From Flavobacteriaceae bacterium (GTDB taxonomy: Bacteria; Bacteroidota; Bacteroidia; Flavobacteriales; Flavobacteriaceae), in contig PKEA01000047.1 in assembly GCA_002862805.1 (NCBI GenBank), forward strand, positions 1-64,000: a stretch of DNA of 64,000 nt. Reading direction: 5' to 3'. This document shows positions 24,868-34,063 of this stretch, one piece after another. A program made the position numbers and the translations under genes. The notes under the pieces were generated by a model, which saw nothing but the letters and a program-made list of their open reading frames with translations, had not been told where the DNA came from and did no database searches. Numbering within the stretch: position 1 is the first letter of the stretch; the number at the start of each line of letters is the position of its first letter.

Positions 24868-27069
24868 ATGAAAAAAATAATTCAATTAGTCATCATATTT
24901 ACATCTTTATTAAGTTATTCACAAAATAAACTTACTGGAAAAATAACAACGGAAAAGAATATTCCTTTACAAAACGCCATAATTCATATTACAGAAAACA
25001 ACACTTTTACAGAAACAAATGAATTGGGTATTTACACATTTGAAAATATTCCCAAGGGAGAAATAACAATAGTTGTACACTTATTAGGTTACGAACAAAA
25101 GACAGAAAAAACAAACAGTATTTCTTCTACAGAATTAAATTTTATTCTTCAAGAAAAAGAACAACATTTAGACGAAGTAATTGTTTCAACGGCTTTCAAT
25201 AAAATGCAATCGCAAAATGTGATGAAAGTAGAACATCAGTCTGTTAAAGAAATGCGTAAAAACGGAAACATAGCTTTGATGGATGGATTATCAGAAGTTC
25301 CTGGTGTAAGTCAAATTTCAACCGGAACTTCTATTGGAAAACCGGTAATTAGAGGCTTAAGCGCATCTAGAGTTTTGGTTTACGCGCAAGGAATTCGATT
25401 AGAAAACCAACAATTTGGCGAAGAACACGGACTTGGATTAAGTGCTTCTGGAATTGAAAGTGTAGAAATTATTAAAGGTCCTGCTTCTTTATTATATGGT
25501 TCTGATGCAATAGGCGGAGTAGTCTATTTTAATCCTGAAAAATATGCTCAATTTGGAAAACAGGAAGCTAATTTTTTACAACAATTTTCAAGCAATACAC
25601 AAGGCACAAACACTTCTTTTGGATATAAAGCAACACCAGGAAATTGGAAATTTTTAATAAGAGGAAATTATAATTCTCAAGCAGATTATAAAATTCCAAA
25701 TGGAGATAGAGTCATCAACACGCGTTCAATTGAAAAGGATTTAAAATATGGAATTGGTTATTCTAATTCGCATTTTTCAACCGATTTTCGATACAATTAC
25801 AACAACTTAAATTTAGGGTTACCTGAAGAAGATATTGAAAATTCCGGTTTTAGAAATCCGTTGTTTCCGAAACAAGATATTGACAATCATATTTTAAGTT
25901 TAAACCAAAAATTTTATTTCAAAAACTCAAAATTAGAAGCAGATTTAGGTTATATTTTTAACAACAGAAAAGAAATAGAAGACATAGATGAAACAGCTTT
26001 GCATATGAAATTAAAAACAGCAAACTATAACATCAAATACTATTTTCCAAAATGGAAAAATTTTGAAACTATTGTTGGAATTCAAGGAATGCATCAAACC
26101 AATTTAAACTTTGGGGAAGAAAGATTAATTCCTGATGCAATAATTAAAGACTTTGGCGCATTTATGACTTCAAATTACGAATGGAACAAAAACGCTATTC
26201 AGGCAGGAATTCGTTTTGATAAAAGATCCATTTCAACTTCAGAATATGGAAATTTTGGAGACGAAGGTTATTTTGAAGCTTTAGATAAACAATTTGAAAG
26301 TTTTAATTTCGCATTGGGATACAAAACAAACTTAACTGAAAAAATCACAACCAGATTCAACTTAGCTTCTGGATTTAGAGCGCCAAATCTATCTGAATTA
26401 ACTTCAAATGGAGTTCATGAAGGAAGTAATCGTTATGAAATAGGGAATTCTAACTTAAAAAACGAACAAAATTTTCAAGCCGATTTAAATTTGGAATACA
26501 ACAGTGAACATTTTGAAATTTTTGTAAATGGCTTTTACAATCATGTAAATAACTACATTTATATTGAACCAACTTCTGCAACTATAGATGGAAATGATGT
26601 GTACAATTACGTTCAAAACAATGCATATTTATTTGGTGGAGAAGCAGGAATTCACTTCCATCCACATCCGTTAGATTGGTTGCATTTTACTAGTAGTTTT
26701 GAAAACGTAACCGCTAAACAAGAAAATGGGGATTATCTTCCATTAATTCCTGCAAATCAATGGAAAAACAATTTAAAAACGAACTTTAACTTGTCTAACT
26801 GGTTCCAAAAAAATTATATTTCAGCACAAATAAATTATACTTATAATCAAAATAACACAAGTGCTTTTGAAACAAAATCGAAAGATTATAATTTGGTAAA
26901 TTTAGGTTTTGGAGGAGAAATGAATTTTGGTAAACAAAAAATTGATGTTTATTTAAATGCAAACAACTTGTTTGACAAAAATTATATTGCTCATTTGTCA
27001 CGATTAAAAAATGACGGCATTCCAAATATGGGTCGAAATATTGTTTTAGGATTGAATTTTGATTTTTAA
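24868..27069 (+). CDS. TonB-dependent receptor with N-terminal carboxypeptidase-regulatory-like domain
   Basis: A 733-residue outer-membrane active-transport receptor. Signal peptide 'MKKIIQLVIIFTSLLSYSQ'; CarboxypepD_reg-like beta-sandwich at about 20-105 ('LTGKITTEKNIPLQNAIIHI'); plug domain at about 115-220 with 'GVSQISTGTSIGKPVIRG' and 'VEIIKGPASLLYGSDAIGGV'; then a 22-strand barrel ending '...IVLGLNFDF' with terminal Phe. Several His-rich turns occur ('HFHPHPLDWLH'). Together with the upstream His/Cys-rich protein this points to a metal or metal-complex substrate, but sequence alone does not identify it. Confidence 0.9.
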   Translation: MKKIIQLVIIFTSLLSYSQNKLTGKITTEKNIPLQNAIIHITENNTFTETNELGIYTFENIPKGEITIVVHLLGYEQKTEKTNSISSTELNFILQEKEQHLDEVIVSTAFNKMQSQNVMKVEHQSVKEMRKNGNIALMDGLSEVPGVSQISTGTSIGKPVIRGLSASRVLVYAQGIRLENQQFGEEHGLGLSASGIESVEIIKGPASLLYGSDAIGGVVYFNPEKYAQFGKQEANFLQQFSSNTQGTNTSFGYKATPGNWKFLIRGNYNSQADYKIPNGDRVINTRSIEKDLKYGIGYSNSHFSTDFRYNYNNLNLGLPEEDIENSGFRNPLFPKQDIDNHILSLNQKFYFKNSKLEADLGYIFNNRKEIEDIDETALHMKLKTANYNIKYYFPKWKNFETIVGIQGMHQTNLNFGEERLIPDAIIKDFGAFMTSNYEWNKNAIQAGIRFDKRSISTSEYGNFGDEGYFEALDKQFESFNFALGYKTNLTEKITTRFNLASGFRAPNLSELTSNGVHEGSNRYEIGNSNLKNEQNFQADLNLEYNSEHFEIFVNGFYNHVNNYIYIEPTSATIDGNDVYNYVQNNAYLFGGEAGIHFHPHPLDWLHFTSSFENVTAKQENGDYLPLIPANQWKNNLKTNFNLSNWFQKNYISAQINYTYNQNNTSAFETKSKDYNLVNLGFGGEMNFGKQKIDVYLNANNLFDKNYIAHLSRLKNDGIPNMGRNIVLGLNFDF

Positions 27070-27124
27070 TTAACAACTACTTTAAAATCAAATTCTTATT
27101 TTTGATAAAACTGAAAAAGCAAAC

Positions 27125-29224
27125 ATGAAAAAAACAATAACAATAGCAACTATTGTTTGTACATTAACTATGAACGCACAAACAAAAATTAATTATCCGG
27201 TAACTAAAAAAATAGATCACGTAGATACTTATTTTGAAGAATCTTTAAATGATCCTTATCGTTGGCTAGAAGACGACAGAAGTACTGAAACAGAAGCTTG
27301 GGTTAAAGCTCAAAACGAAGTTACTTTTGGGTATTTAGAAAAAATTCCATATCGAAATAAGTTGAAATCTCGAATGGAAAAACTATGGAATTACGAAAAA
27401 ATTTCAGCTCCATTTAAAGAAGGAAAATATACATATTATTACAAAAATAACGGTCTACAAAATCAATCGGTTGTATATAGAAAAGATACTAAAGGTAAAG
27501 AAGAAATCTTTTTAGATCCAAATACTTTTTCAAAAGACGGAACAACTTCTCTTGGTGGTTTAAACTTTTCAAAAGACGGTTCGCTTGTTGCTTATGCGAT
27601 TTCAGAAGGCGGAAGCGATTGGAGAAAAGTTATTGTGATGAAGACTGCAAACAAAGAAATTATTGGGGATACAATTGTCGACATTAAATTTAGTGGTGTT
27701 TCTTGGTACAAAAACGAAGGTTTCTATTACTCAAGTTACGATAAACCAAAAGGAAGTGAACTTTCTGCAAAAACTGATCAACATAAACTGTATTTCCATA
27801 AATTGAATACTGCTCAAAAAGACGACAAAGTTATTTTCGGGTTAAATGAAAAAAGAAGGTATGTTGGAGGTTATGTTACTGAAGATGAAAATTATTTAAT
27901 TATTTCTGGAGCAACTTCTACTTCAGGAAATGAGTTATATTATAAAGATTTATCTAAAAACGGACCTATTATAAACATCGTTAATAATTTTGACAATGAT
28001 AATAATGTTTTAGACAATGTAGGAACTAAATTTTATATATCTACTAATTATAACGCACCAAATAAACGAATTGTAACTTTCGATTTAGCAAAACCAAGTC
28101 AAGAAAACTGGGTAGATTTTATTCCAGAAACTGAAAACGTATTATCGCCTTCAACTGGTGGTGGTTTTATTTTTGCGGAATACATGAAAGACGCCGTTTC
28201 ACAAATCAAACAATACGATTATGATGGAAAATTAGTCCGTGAAGTTGAATTGCCTGGAATTGGTTCGGCAGGTGGATTTGGTGGCAAAAAAGAAGAAACG
28301 ACTTTATATTATTCTTTCACTAATTATGTTACTCCTGGTACAATATATTCGTTTGATCCAAAAACAGGAAGTTCTAAAGTATATAACAAGCCAAAAGTAG
28401 ATTTCAAAAGTGAAGACTTCGAATCAAAACAAGTGTTTTATACTTCGAAAGACGGTACAAAAATACCTATGATTATTACCTATAAAAAAGGAACTGAACT
28501 AAATGGAAAAAACCCAACGATGCTTTACGGTTATGGCGGATTCAACATTAGTTTAACACCAAGTTTTAGTATTGCTAATGCTGTATGGTTAGAAAACGGC
28601 GGAGTTTATGCAGTTGCTAATTTACGTGGTGGTGGTGAATATGGTAAAAAATGGCACAATGCAGGAACGCAAATGCAAAAACAAAATGTATTTGACGATT
28701 TTATCGCTGCAGCTGAATATTTAATCGCTGAGAAATATACTTCTTCTGATTATTTGGCAATTTCTGGTCGTTCTAACGGAGGATTATTAGTTGGTGCAAC
28801 TATGACACAAAGACCCGATTTAATGAAAGTAGCATTGCCAGGCGTTGGTGTTTTAGACATGTTGCGTTACCATACTTTTACAGCTGGTGCAGGTTGGGCT
28901 TACGATTATGGAACAAGTGAACAAAGCAAAGAAATGTTTGATTATTTGAAAGGATATTCACCAGTACATAATGTAAAAGCAGGAACAAAATATCCTGCAA
29001 CAATGGTAACTACTGGAGATCATGATGACAGAGTAGTTCCTGCACATAGTTTTAAATTTGCTGCAGAATTACAGGCAAAACAAACAGGTTCTAACCCAAC
29101 ATTAATTCGTATTGATGTTAATGCAGGTCACGGAGCAGGAAAATCTGTTGCAGCAACCATACAAGAATTTGTAGATATGCAGGCGTTTACGTTGTATAAT
29201 ATGGGAATTAAAGAATTGAAATAA
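27125..29224 (+). CDS. Prolyl oligopeptidase (S9A family)
   Basis: This serine peptidase cleaves short peptides after proline. The 699-residue protein has signal peptide 'MKKTITIATIVCTLTMNAQ', so it is exported, an N-terminal beta-propeller (about 85-420), and a C-terminal alpha/beta-hydrolase domain with catalytic Ser550 in 'SGRSNGGLL', Asp in 'DHDDRVVPAHS' and His in 'NAGHGAGK'. Length is typical of S9A. It follows the TonB receptor by 55 bases and is closed by a strong terminator. Confidence 0.93.
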   Translation: MKKTITIATIVCTLTMNAQTKINYPVTKKIDHVDTYFEESLNDPYRWLEDDRSTETEAWVKAQNEVTFGYLEKIPYRNKLKSRMEKLWNYEKISAPFKEGKYTYYYKNNGLQNQSVVYRKDTKGKEEIFLDPNTFSKDGTTSLGGLNFSKDGSLVAYAISEGGSDWRKVIVMKTANKEIIGDTIVDIKFSGVSWYKNEGFYYSSYDKPKGSELSAKTDQHKLYFHKLNTAQKDDKVIFGLNEKRRYVGGYVTEDENYLIISGATSTSGNELYYKDLSKNGPIINIVNNFDNDNNVLDNVGTKFYISTNYNAPNKRIVTFDLAKPSQENWVDFIPETENVLSPSTGGGFIFAEYMKDAVSQIKQYDYDGKLVREVELPGIGSAGGFGGKKEETTLYYSFTNYVTPGTIYSFDPKTGSSKVYNKPKVDFKSEDFESKQVFYTSKDGTKIPMIITYKKGTELNGKNPTMLYGYGGFNISLTPSFSIANAVWLENGGVYAVANLRGGGEYGKKWHNAGTQMQKQNVFDDFIAAAEYLIAEKYTSSDYLAISGRSNGGLLVGATMTQRPDLMKVALPGVGVLDMLRYHTFTAGAGWAYDYGTSEQSKEMFDYLKGYSPVHNVKAGTKYPATMVTTGDHDDRVVPAHSFKFAAELQAKQTGSNPTLIRIDVNAGHGAGKSVAATIQEFVDMQAFTLYNMGIKELK

Positions 29225-29241
29225 TTTTATTAGTTAAAAAC

Positions 29242-29276
29242 AAAAAATCCCGATTTAAATTGAATCGGGATTTTTT
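29242..29276 (+). terminator. Intrinsic terminator after the prolyl oligopeptidase gene
   Basis: The stem AATCCCGATT / AATCGGGATT with loop TAAATTG is flanked by A-run and T-run, extending the stem to 14 bp. Confidence 0.9.
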
Positions 29277-29302
29277 ATATACGATAGTTAATTTCTATCT
29301 TG

Positions 29303-29331
29303 TGTGATTTCTCCCTATGGTCGAAATGACA
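29303..29331 (-). repeat. Solo palindromic repeat, third copy
   Basis: Read on the minus strand it is identical over 29 bases to the left repeat of the GIY-YIG unit at 17031-17059. It lies between a terminator and the 3' end of the AIM24-like gene, with no nuclease gene beside it. Confidence 0.9.
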
Positions 29332-29341
29332 AAAAAACATA

Positions 29342-30142
29342 CTAAAACCTGTTATCTCCGTCTAAAAGATTTCCAAGTCCGCCGAGTAAGCTTCCTTCTC
29401 CTTTATCTTTTCCACCCATTTGTGGTGCAGATTGTATAATTCTATCGGCTAAACGACTAAATGGTAATGATTGAATATAAGCAATTCCAGGTCCTCGAAG
29501 CGTAGCGAAGAAAACACCTTCACCGCCAAAAATGGTGTTTTTTATTCCACCTACAAATTCAATATCGTAGTTGATGTCTTTGGTAAAACCAACAATACAA
29601 CCTGTATCAACTTTTAAAACTTCTCCTGCTTGTAATTCTCTTCTTGCCAATGTTCCACCGGCATGAACAAAAGCCATTCCATCTCCTTCCAGTTTTTGCA
29701 TAATAAAACCTTCTCCGCCAAACAAACCTCTTCCAAGTTTTCTAGAAAAATCAATTCCTACAGAAACACCTTTTGCAGCACATAAGAATGCGTCTTTTTG
29801 GCAAACAAATTTTCCACCGTATTTATTCAAGTCAATTGGAACAATTTTCCCAGGATAAGGTGATGCAAAAGACACTTTTTTCTTGCCGTATTCAATATTT
29901 TGATAAGCTGTCATAAACAAACTTTCACCAGTTAATACACGTTTCCCAGCAGACAATAATTTTCCGAAAATTCCACCCTCTTGTTGGCTTCCATCGCCAA
30001 AAATAGTTTCCATTTTGATTCCACTATCCATCATCATAAAACTTCCAGCTTCAGCTACAACAATTTCTTGCGGATCTAGTTCTATTTCTACATATTGCAT
30101 TTCTTCACCAAAAATTTGGTAATCTATTTCGTGTGCTTGCAT
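29342..30142 (-). CDS. TIGR00266/AIM24 family protein
   Basis: A 266-residue protein of the AIM24 family, a trimeric double-beta-helix fold of unknown biochemical role. Glycine-rich beta repeats are visible: '[18 protein letters not shown]', '[19 protein letters not shown]', '[18 protein letters not shown]' and '[18 protein letters not shown]'. There is no signal peptide. It is alone between the prolyl oligopeptidase terminator and the mtgA terminator. Family membership is clear; function is unknown. Confidence 0.88.
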   Translation of the reverse strand: MQAHEIDYQIFGEEMQYVEIELDPQEIVVAEAGSFMMMDSGIKMETIFGDGSQQEGGIFGKLLSAGKRVLTGESLFMTAYQNIEYGKKKVSFASPYPGKIVPIDLNKYGGKFVCQKDAFLCAAKGVSVGIDFSRKLGRGLFGGEGFIMQKLEGDGMAFVHAGGTLARRELQAGEVLKVDTGCIVGFTKDINYDIEFVGGIKNTIFGGEGVFFATLRGPGIAYIQSLPFSRLADRIIQSAPQMGGKDKGEGSLLGGLGNLLDGDNRF

Positions 30143-30205
30143 AATTTTATAGTTTTATTAATTGGTCGAGGATTTTAAAAAAATGTTACGAAATATTTTA
30201 AAGGC

Positions 30206-30233
30206 AAAAAAAAGCCTCACGATTTGTGAAGCT
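30206..30233 (-). terminator. Intrinsic terminator after mtgA
   Basis: On the minus strand the stem AGCTTCAC / GTGAGGCT (one G-U pair) with loop AAATC is followed by eight Ts. It ends the five-gene minus-strand operon. Confidence 0.85.
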
Positions 30234-30250
30234 AATAATTTTTATATAAA

Positions 30251-30985
30251 CTAATAATCTAATTTCACGTAACCAATATATTTGCTAATTTTTGCTTTGC
30301 GTTTATTAATATATGATGATGAATTTGTTGCTTTAAACCTTCTTGGATTTGGTAAAATTGCAGCTATTCCTGCAGCTTCATATTTAGTCAAATTTTTAGC
30401 TTCTTTTTTATACCAATGTTTAGCCGCAGCTTGAGCACCATAAACACCGTCTCCCATTTCAATGCTGTTTAAATACACTTCCATGATGCGTTCTTTACCC
30501 CAAATTAATTCAATAAGCACGGTGAAATAAGCTTCTAAACCTTTTCGTAAATAACTTCTTCCTTGCCAAAGGAAAACGTTTTTAGCTGTTTGTTGAGAAA
30601 TGGTACTTCCGCCTTTTAGTTTTTTACCTTTTTGATTGCTTTCAAATGCTTTTTGCATGGATTTAAAATCGAATCCGTTGTGTTCTAAAAACAAACCGTC
30701 TTCGCTTGCAATAACTGCTTTTTGAAGGTTAGGAGAAATGTGTTCTAACGCTACCCAATCATGAGAACAAACCATTTCTTTATTTTGTGAATTATGTTCA
30801 AAAGCTCTAATTGCCATTAATGGTGTAAATGGTACAGGTACAAATTTAAATAGAATCACAAAAAATAAACTGATCCCAAAAAACCATAAAAACATTTTAA
30901 AGAAGAAAAATAAAATTCTTTTTCCTGGACTTTTTTTAGAAACTTTTGGAGAACTTTTTTTCTTTATTTTTTTTGCTACTGCCAT
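30251..30985 (-). CDS. mtgA: Monofunctional biosynthetic peptidoglycan transglycosylase
   Basis: MtgA polymerises lipid II glycan strands in the periplasm. The 244-residue protein has a basic N-terminus, one membrane helix (about 25-48) and a GT51 domain with catalytic Glu in 'VIASEDGLFLEHNGFD', 'GGSTISQQTAKNVFLW' and 'MEVYLNSIEMGDGVYGAQAA'. There is no transpeptidase domain, and the length fits MtgA. It is the last gene of the operon and complements the bifunctional PBP at 48631-50916. Confidence 0.93.
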   Translation of the reverse strand: MAVAKKIKKKSSPKVSKKSPGKRILFFFFKMFLWFFGISLFFVILFKFVPVPFTPLMAIRAFEHNSQNKEMVCSHDWVALEHISPNLQKAVIASEDGLFLEHNGFDFKSMQKAFESNQKGKKLKGGSTISQQTAKNVFLWQGRSYLRKGLEAYFTVLIELIWGKERIMEVYLNSIEMGDGVYGAQAAAKHWYKKEAKNLTKYEAAGIAAILPNPRRFKATNSSSYINKRKAKISKYIGYVKLDY

Positions 30986-30988
30986 ATT

Positions 30989-32101
30989 TTAAACTAAATC
31001 TGCTAATTCTTTTCCTATTAAAATTCCTATTGCTACTCCCATTCCACCTAAACGAACCCCACAAAAAACATTGTTAGAAAGTTGTTCTACAATAGGTTTT
31101 TTATGATTTCCAACACCCATAACTCCACTCCAGCGGTGTTCGATTTCAAATTTTTGATGAGGCAAAATTACTGTTTTTAATAACTCTTCCAACTTGTCTT
31201 GAATAATTTTTGATTGCGACAAATCGGTTGTAGTTTCACCTTCAAAATCAAGGTTTCTTCCTCCTCCAAAAAGAATTCTATTCCCAATGTTTCGAAAATA
31301 ATAATATCCTTTATCTAAATGAAAAGTTCCTTTAATATCTAAATTTTCAATAGGTTTTGTAATTAAAACTTGTGCTCTTGCAGGCTGAACTTTATTATTC
31401 GTTAACTCTGAAGCAAAACCATTGGTTGCAAATAATAATTTATTAGTAACAAACGAAATTTCATTGGTAACAACCTTAACTTTATCATTTAAATCTTGAA
31501 AAGAAGTCACGTTTTGTTGATTTAAAATCAGAATATCTTTTGAAATGGCTTCCTTTAATAAAGCTTGCATCATATTTCCGGTATCAATTTGTCCTTCAAA
31601 CGGATTGAAAATTAGATTTTCGAAAATATTTTGAAAATTAAATCGATCTATTTCTTTTGCAAAAACATCGGCTTTAAATAAAGGTTTTAAAATGTCATTT
31701 ATAAAGGGTAGCTTTTCAAGGCACTCATTATAAAAAGGTTCGTCATTATTCAAAAACAACTCGTAAGCGCCGTAAGGCTTGAAGTCTATTACCTCATCAC
31801 CTAATCGATTTCGAAGCAACTTTAAACCTTGGACTCTTTTTTGAACCAATTGGATTACTTCTTCTTCTGTATGGGTTTTTAAATCGTCTATAATTTCTGA
31901 AATACTTCCAAAACAAGCAAAGCCAGCATTTTTTGTACTTGCTCCTTGTGGTAAAATTCCTTTTTCTAAAACAAGAATTTTTGCTTTTGGAAATTTATCT
32001 CTGAGTGCTAACGCACAATGTAATCCAACAATTCCACTGCCTACAATTGTATAATCGACATTGGTAAACCAATTTTTTAATTCCCAATAACTCAACTGCA
32101 T
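30989..32101 (-). CDS. FAD-dependent oxidoreductase (DAO family)
   Basis: A 370-residue flavoprotein of the D-amino-acid-oxidase/glycine-oxidase superfamily. The dinucleotide-binding motif is 'YTIVGSGIVGLHCALAL' (17-33) followed by 'ILVLEKGILPQGASTKNAGF', whose 'STKNAGF' resembles the flavin-contact segment of DadA-like enzymes; the C-terminal 'FCGVRLGGMGVAIGI' closes the FAD site. The substrate is unknown. It starts on the last base of the DedA gene and ends 3 bases before mtgA. Next to amino-acid symporters, an amine or D-amino-acid substrate is plausible but unproven. Confidence 0.85.
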   Translation of the reverse strand: MQLSYWELKNWFTNVDYTIVGSGIVGLHCALALRDKFPKAKILVLEKGILPQGASTKNAGFACFGSISEIIDDLKTHTEEEVIQLVQKRVQGLKLLRNRLGDEVIDFKPYGAYELFLNNDEPFYNECLEKLPFINDILKPLFKADVFAKEIDRFNFQNIFENLIFNPFEGQIDTGNMMQALLKEAISKDILILNQQNVTSFQDLNDKVKVVTNEISFVTNKLLFATNGFASELTNNKVQPARAQVLITKPIENLDIKGTFHLDKGYYYFRNIGNRILFGGGRNLDFEGETTTDLSQSKIIQDKLEELLKTVILPHQKFEIEHRWSGVMGVGNHKKPIVEQLSNNVFCGVRLGGMGVAIGILIGKELADLV

Positions 32102-32790
32102 TATTCTTTATTTTTAAGAAGTTTTTTTTGCTTGAAATAGTTCCAAACTAAAGGAAATGTTGTAATTGCAATTAGTGTAAGAATAATCGTTTCAATATGC
32201 TTTTTCAAATCGATATCAAATTGCTCTAGAAATATATTATAAAGATAATGTCCTGCAAAAACTAAAGTAAACGACCACAGTAAAGAACTAAGAATGTTAT
32301 ACAACATAAACTTACTTTTTTTCATGTGAACAATTCCAGCTATGATGGGTACAAAAGTTCTAATTATAGGTAAGAAACGAGCAAAAATGATTGCTTTTCC
32401 TCCATGTTTTTCAAAAAATATTTGAGATTCTATTAAATATTTTTTCTTAAAAAAGAAACTATCTTCTTTATTGTATAAAAATTGCCCGCTTCTTGATCCA
32501 AACCAATATCCAAAAACATTTCCTAAAGTAGCGGCAGTTGCAATAAGTAAAGAAAGAATAGTAACATTTGATAAATCACTTGGAATTAAAAAGAATGTTT
32601 CAACTAATTCTCTGGTATAAATTCCAGATAAAAACAACAAACTATCTCCTGGTAAAAAGAAACCAGCAAATAAACCTGTTTCGGCAAACACAATGAACAA
32701 AACCATGTAAATCCCTATAGGAATTCCATTTATTTCCATCGTTATATAAAACTCTGGGTTAAATAATTTTGTCCAGTGAAATTCATTCAT
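32101..32790 (-). CDS. DedA family membrane protein
   Basis: A 229-residue integral membrane protein of the DedA/SNARE-associated family, which includes undecaprenyl-phosphate and phospholipid translocases. Visible signatures: 'FAETGLFAGFFLPGDSLLF' (35-53), 'GNVFGYWFGSRSGQFLY', 'FFEKHGGKAIIFARFLPIIR' and 'VPIIAGIVHM'. These include the re-entrant-helix glycine/proline segments and the conserved Arg of 'ARFLPIIR'. Undecaprenyl-phosphate recycling would fit its operon partner mtgA (inference). It overlaps the upstream symporter gene by 8 bases. Confidence 0.92.
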   Translation of the reverse strand: MNEFHWTKLFNPEFYITMEINGIPIGIYMVLFIVFAETGLFAGFFLPGDSLLFLSGIYTRELVETFFLIPSDLSNVTILSLLIATAATLGNVFGYWFGSRSGQFLYNKEDSFFFKKKYLIESQIFFEKHGGKAIIFARFLPIIRTFVPIIAGIVHMKKSKFMLYNILSSLLWSFTLVFAGHYLYNIFLEQFDIDLKKHIETIILTLIAITTFPLVWNYFKQKKLLKNKE

Positions 32791-34018
32791 TATTAATTGG
32801 TTTAGTTTCCCATTTATCGATTACAGCTGTTGCTAACGAATTTCCTAATACATTTGTCATACTCCTAGCCATATCACAAAAATGATCAATTGGCAATATT
32901 AAAGCGATTCCTTCGGGAGGAATTCCAAACATAGCACATGTTGCAACAATTACTATTAAAGAAGCACGAGGTACCCCAGCAACTCCTTTACTAGTTAGCA
33001 TAAGAACAAGTAACATTGTTAATTGCTCTCCAACAGACATATCAATACCATAAACTTGAGCAATAAAAACACTTGCAAAAGTCATGTACATCATGCTTCC
33101 ATCTAAGTTAAATGAATAACCTAATGGTAAAGTAAAGGAAACTATTTTATTTTGACAACCAAAACGCTCTAATTCTTCAACTAATTTTGGAAAAACAGCT
33201 TCAGAACTTGTAGTAGAAAAAGCTATTAATAATGGGTTTTTAATTCTTTGAAGTAAAATGAATAATCTTTTACCTAAAAACAAATAACCAACGATTAAAA
33301 GTATAATCCATAAAACGGCAATACCTATTACGAATGCTATTAAATAATGTGCATATAATTCAAAAATACCAAATCCATGTTTAGCTACAGCCGCGGCGAC
33401 TGACCCAAAAACACCAAATGGTGCAACCCACATAATATAGGTTACCATTTTAAGAATTACATGAGACAAGGTGTCTAATGAAGAAATAATTAATTTTCCT
33501 TTTCTACCTAATGAAGCTAAGGCTATACCAAATAAAATTGAAAAAATTACAATTTGCAGAATTTCATTAGTTGCCATTGCTTCAAAAATACTTTTAGGCA
33601 CTAAATGTTTTACAAACTCTTCCAATGAAAACGTTTGTGTTTTTTCAATTATTTCAGAAGCTCCATCTAATTGATCTAATGAAATTTCCGTTTTTTTACC
33701 AGGATTTAAAGTATTAACTAAAACTAACCCAAGTAATAATGAAATTAATGAAGCTGTTACAAACCAAGCCATTGCTTTAGCTCCTACTCTGCCAACCATT
33801 TTTAAATCGCCCATTTTTGCTATTCCTACAACTAATGTTGAAAAAACTAATGGCGCAATTATCATTTGAACCATCCTAATAAAAATGGTTCCTAATAATT
33901 TTACATTTTTTGAAAATTCTTCTTGAAAACTTGGGTAATAATAATGAGTAATTGCTCCTGCAAAAACCCCTAAAATTAAAGCTACAATAATAGCAACGAA
34001 TAATTTATTGTTTTTCAC
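32783..34018 (-). CDS. Dicarboxylate/amino acid:cation symporter (DctA/GltP-like), copy 2
   Basis: A 411-residue SLC1-type elevator transporter. It shows the HP1 serine-rich tip 'IAFSTTSSEAVFPKLVEEL', the TM7 motif 'NLDGSMMYM' (NMDGT in GltPh), and in TM8 'CDMARSMTNVLGNSLATAV'. The Asp and Arg that bind acidic substrate in TM8 are kept ('DMAR'), but the sodium-site Asp after 'NVxG' is Asn, as in DctA. It is therefore likely an acidic-substrate transporter with altered ion coupling. It follows a paralogue by 45 bases. Confidence 0.9.
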   Translation of the reverse strand: MKNNKLFVAIIVALILGVFAGAITHYYYPSFQEEFSKNVKLLGTIFIRMVQMIIAPLVFSTLVVGIAKMGDLKMVGRVGAKAMAWFVTASLISLLLGLVLVNTLNPGKKTEISLDQLDGASEIIEKTQTFSLEEFVKHLVPKSIFEAMATNEILQIVIFSILFGIALASLGRKGKLIISSLDTLSHVILKMVTYIMWVAPFGVFGSVAAAVAKHGFGIFELYAHYLIAFVIGIAVLWIILLIVGYLFLGKRLFILLQRIKNPLLIAFSTTSSEAVFPKLVEELERFGCQNKIVSFTLPLGYSFNLDGSMMYMTFASVFIAQVYGIDMSVGEQLTMLLVLMLTSKGVAGVPRASLIVIVATCAMFGIPPEGIALILPIDHFCDMARSMTNVLGNSLATAVIDKWETKPINNE

Positions 34019-34063
34019 TGATTTTTTAAATTATTCAGTAAATGTATGTAAAAAAGGAATTAG

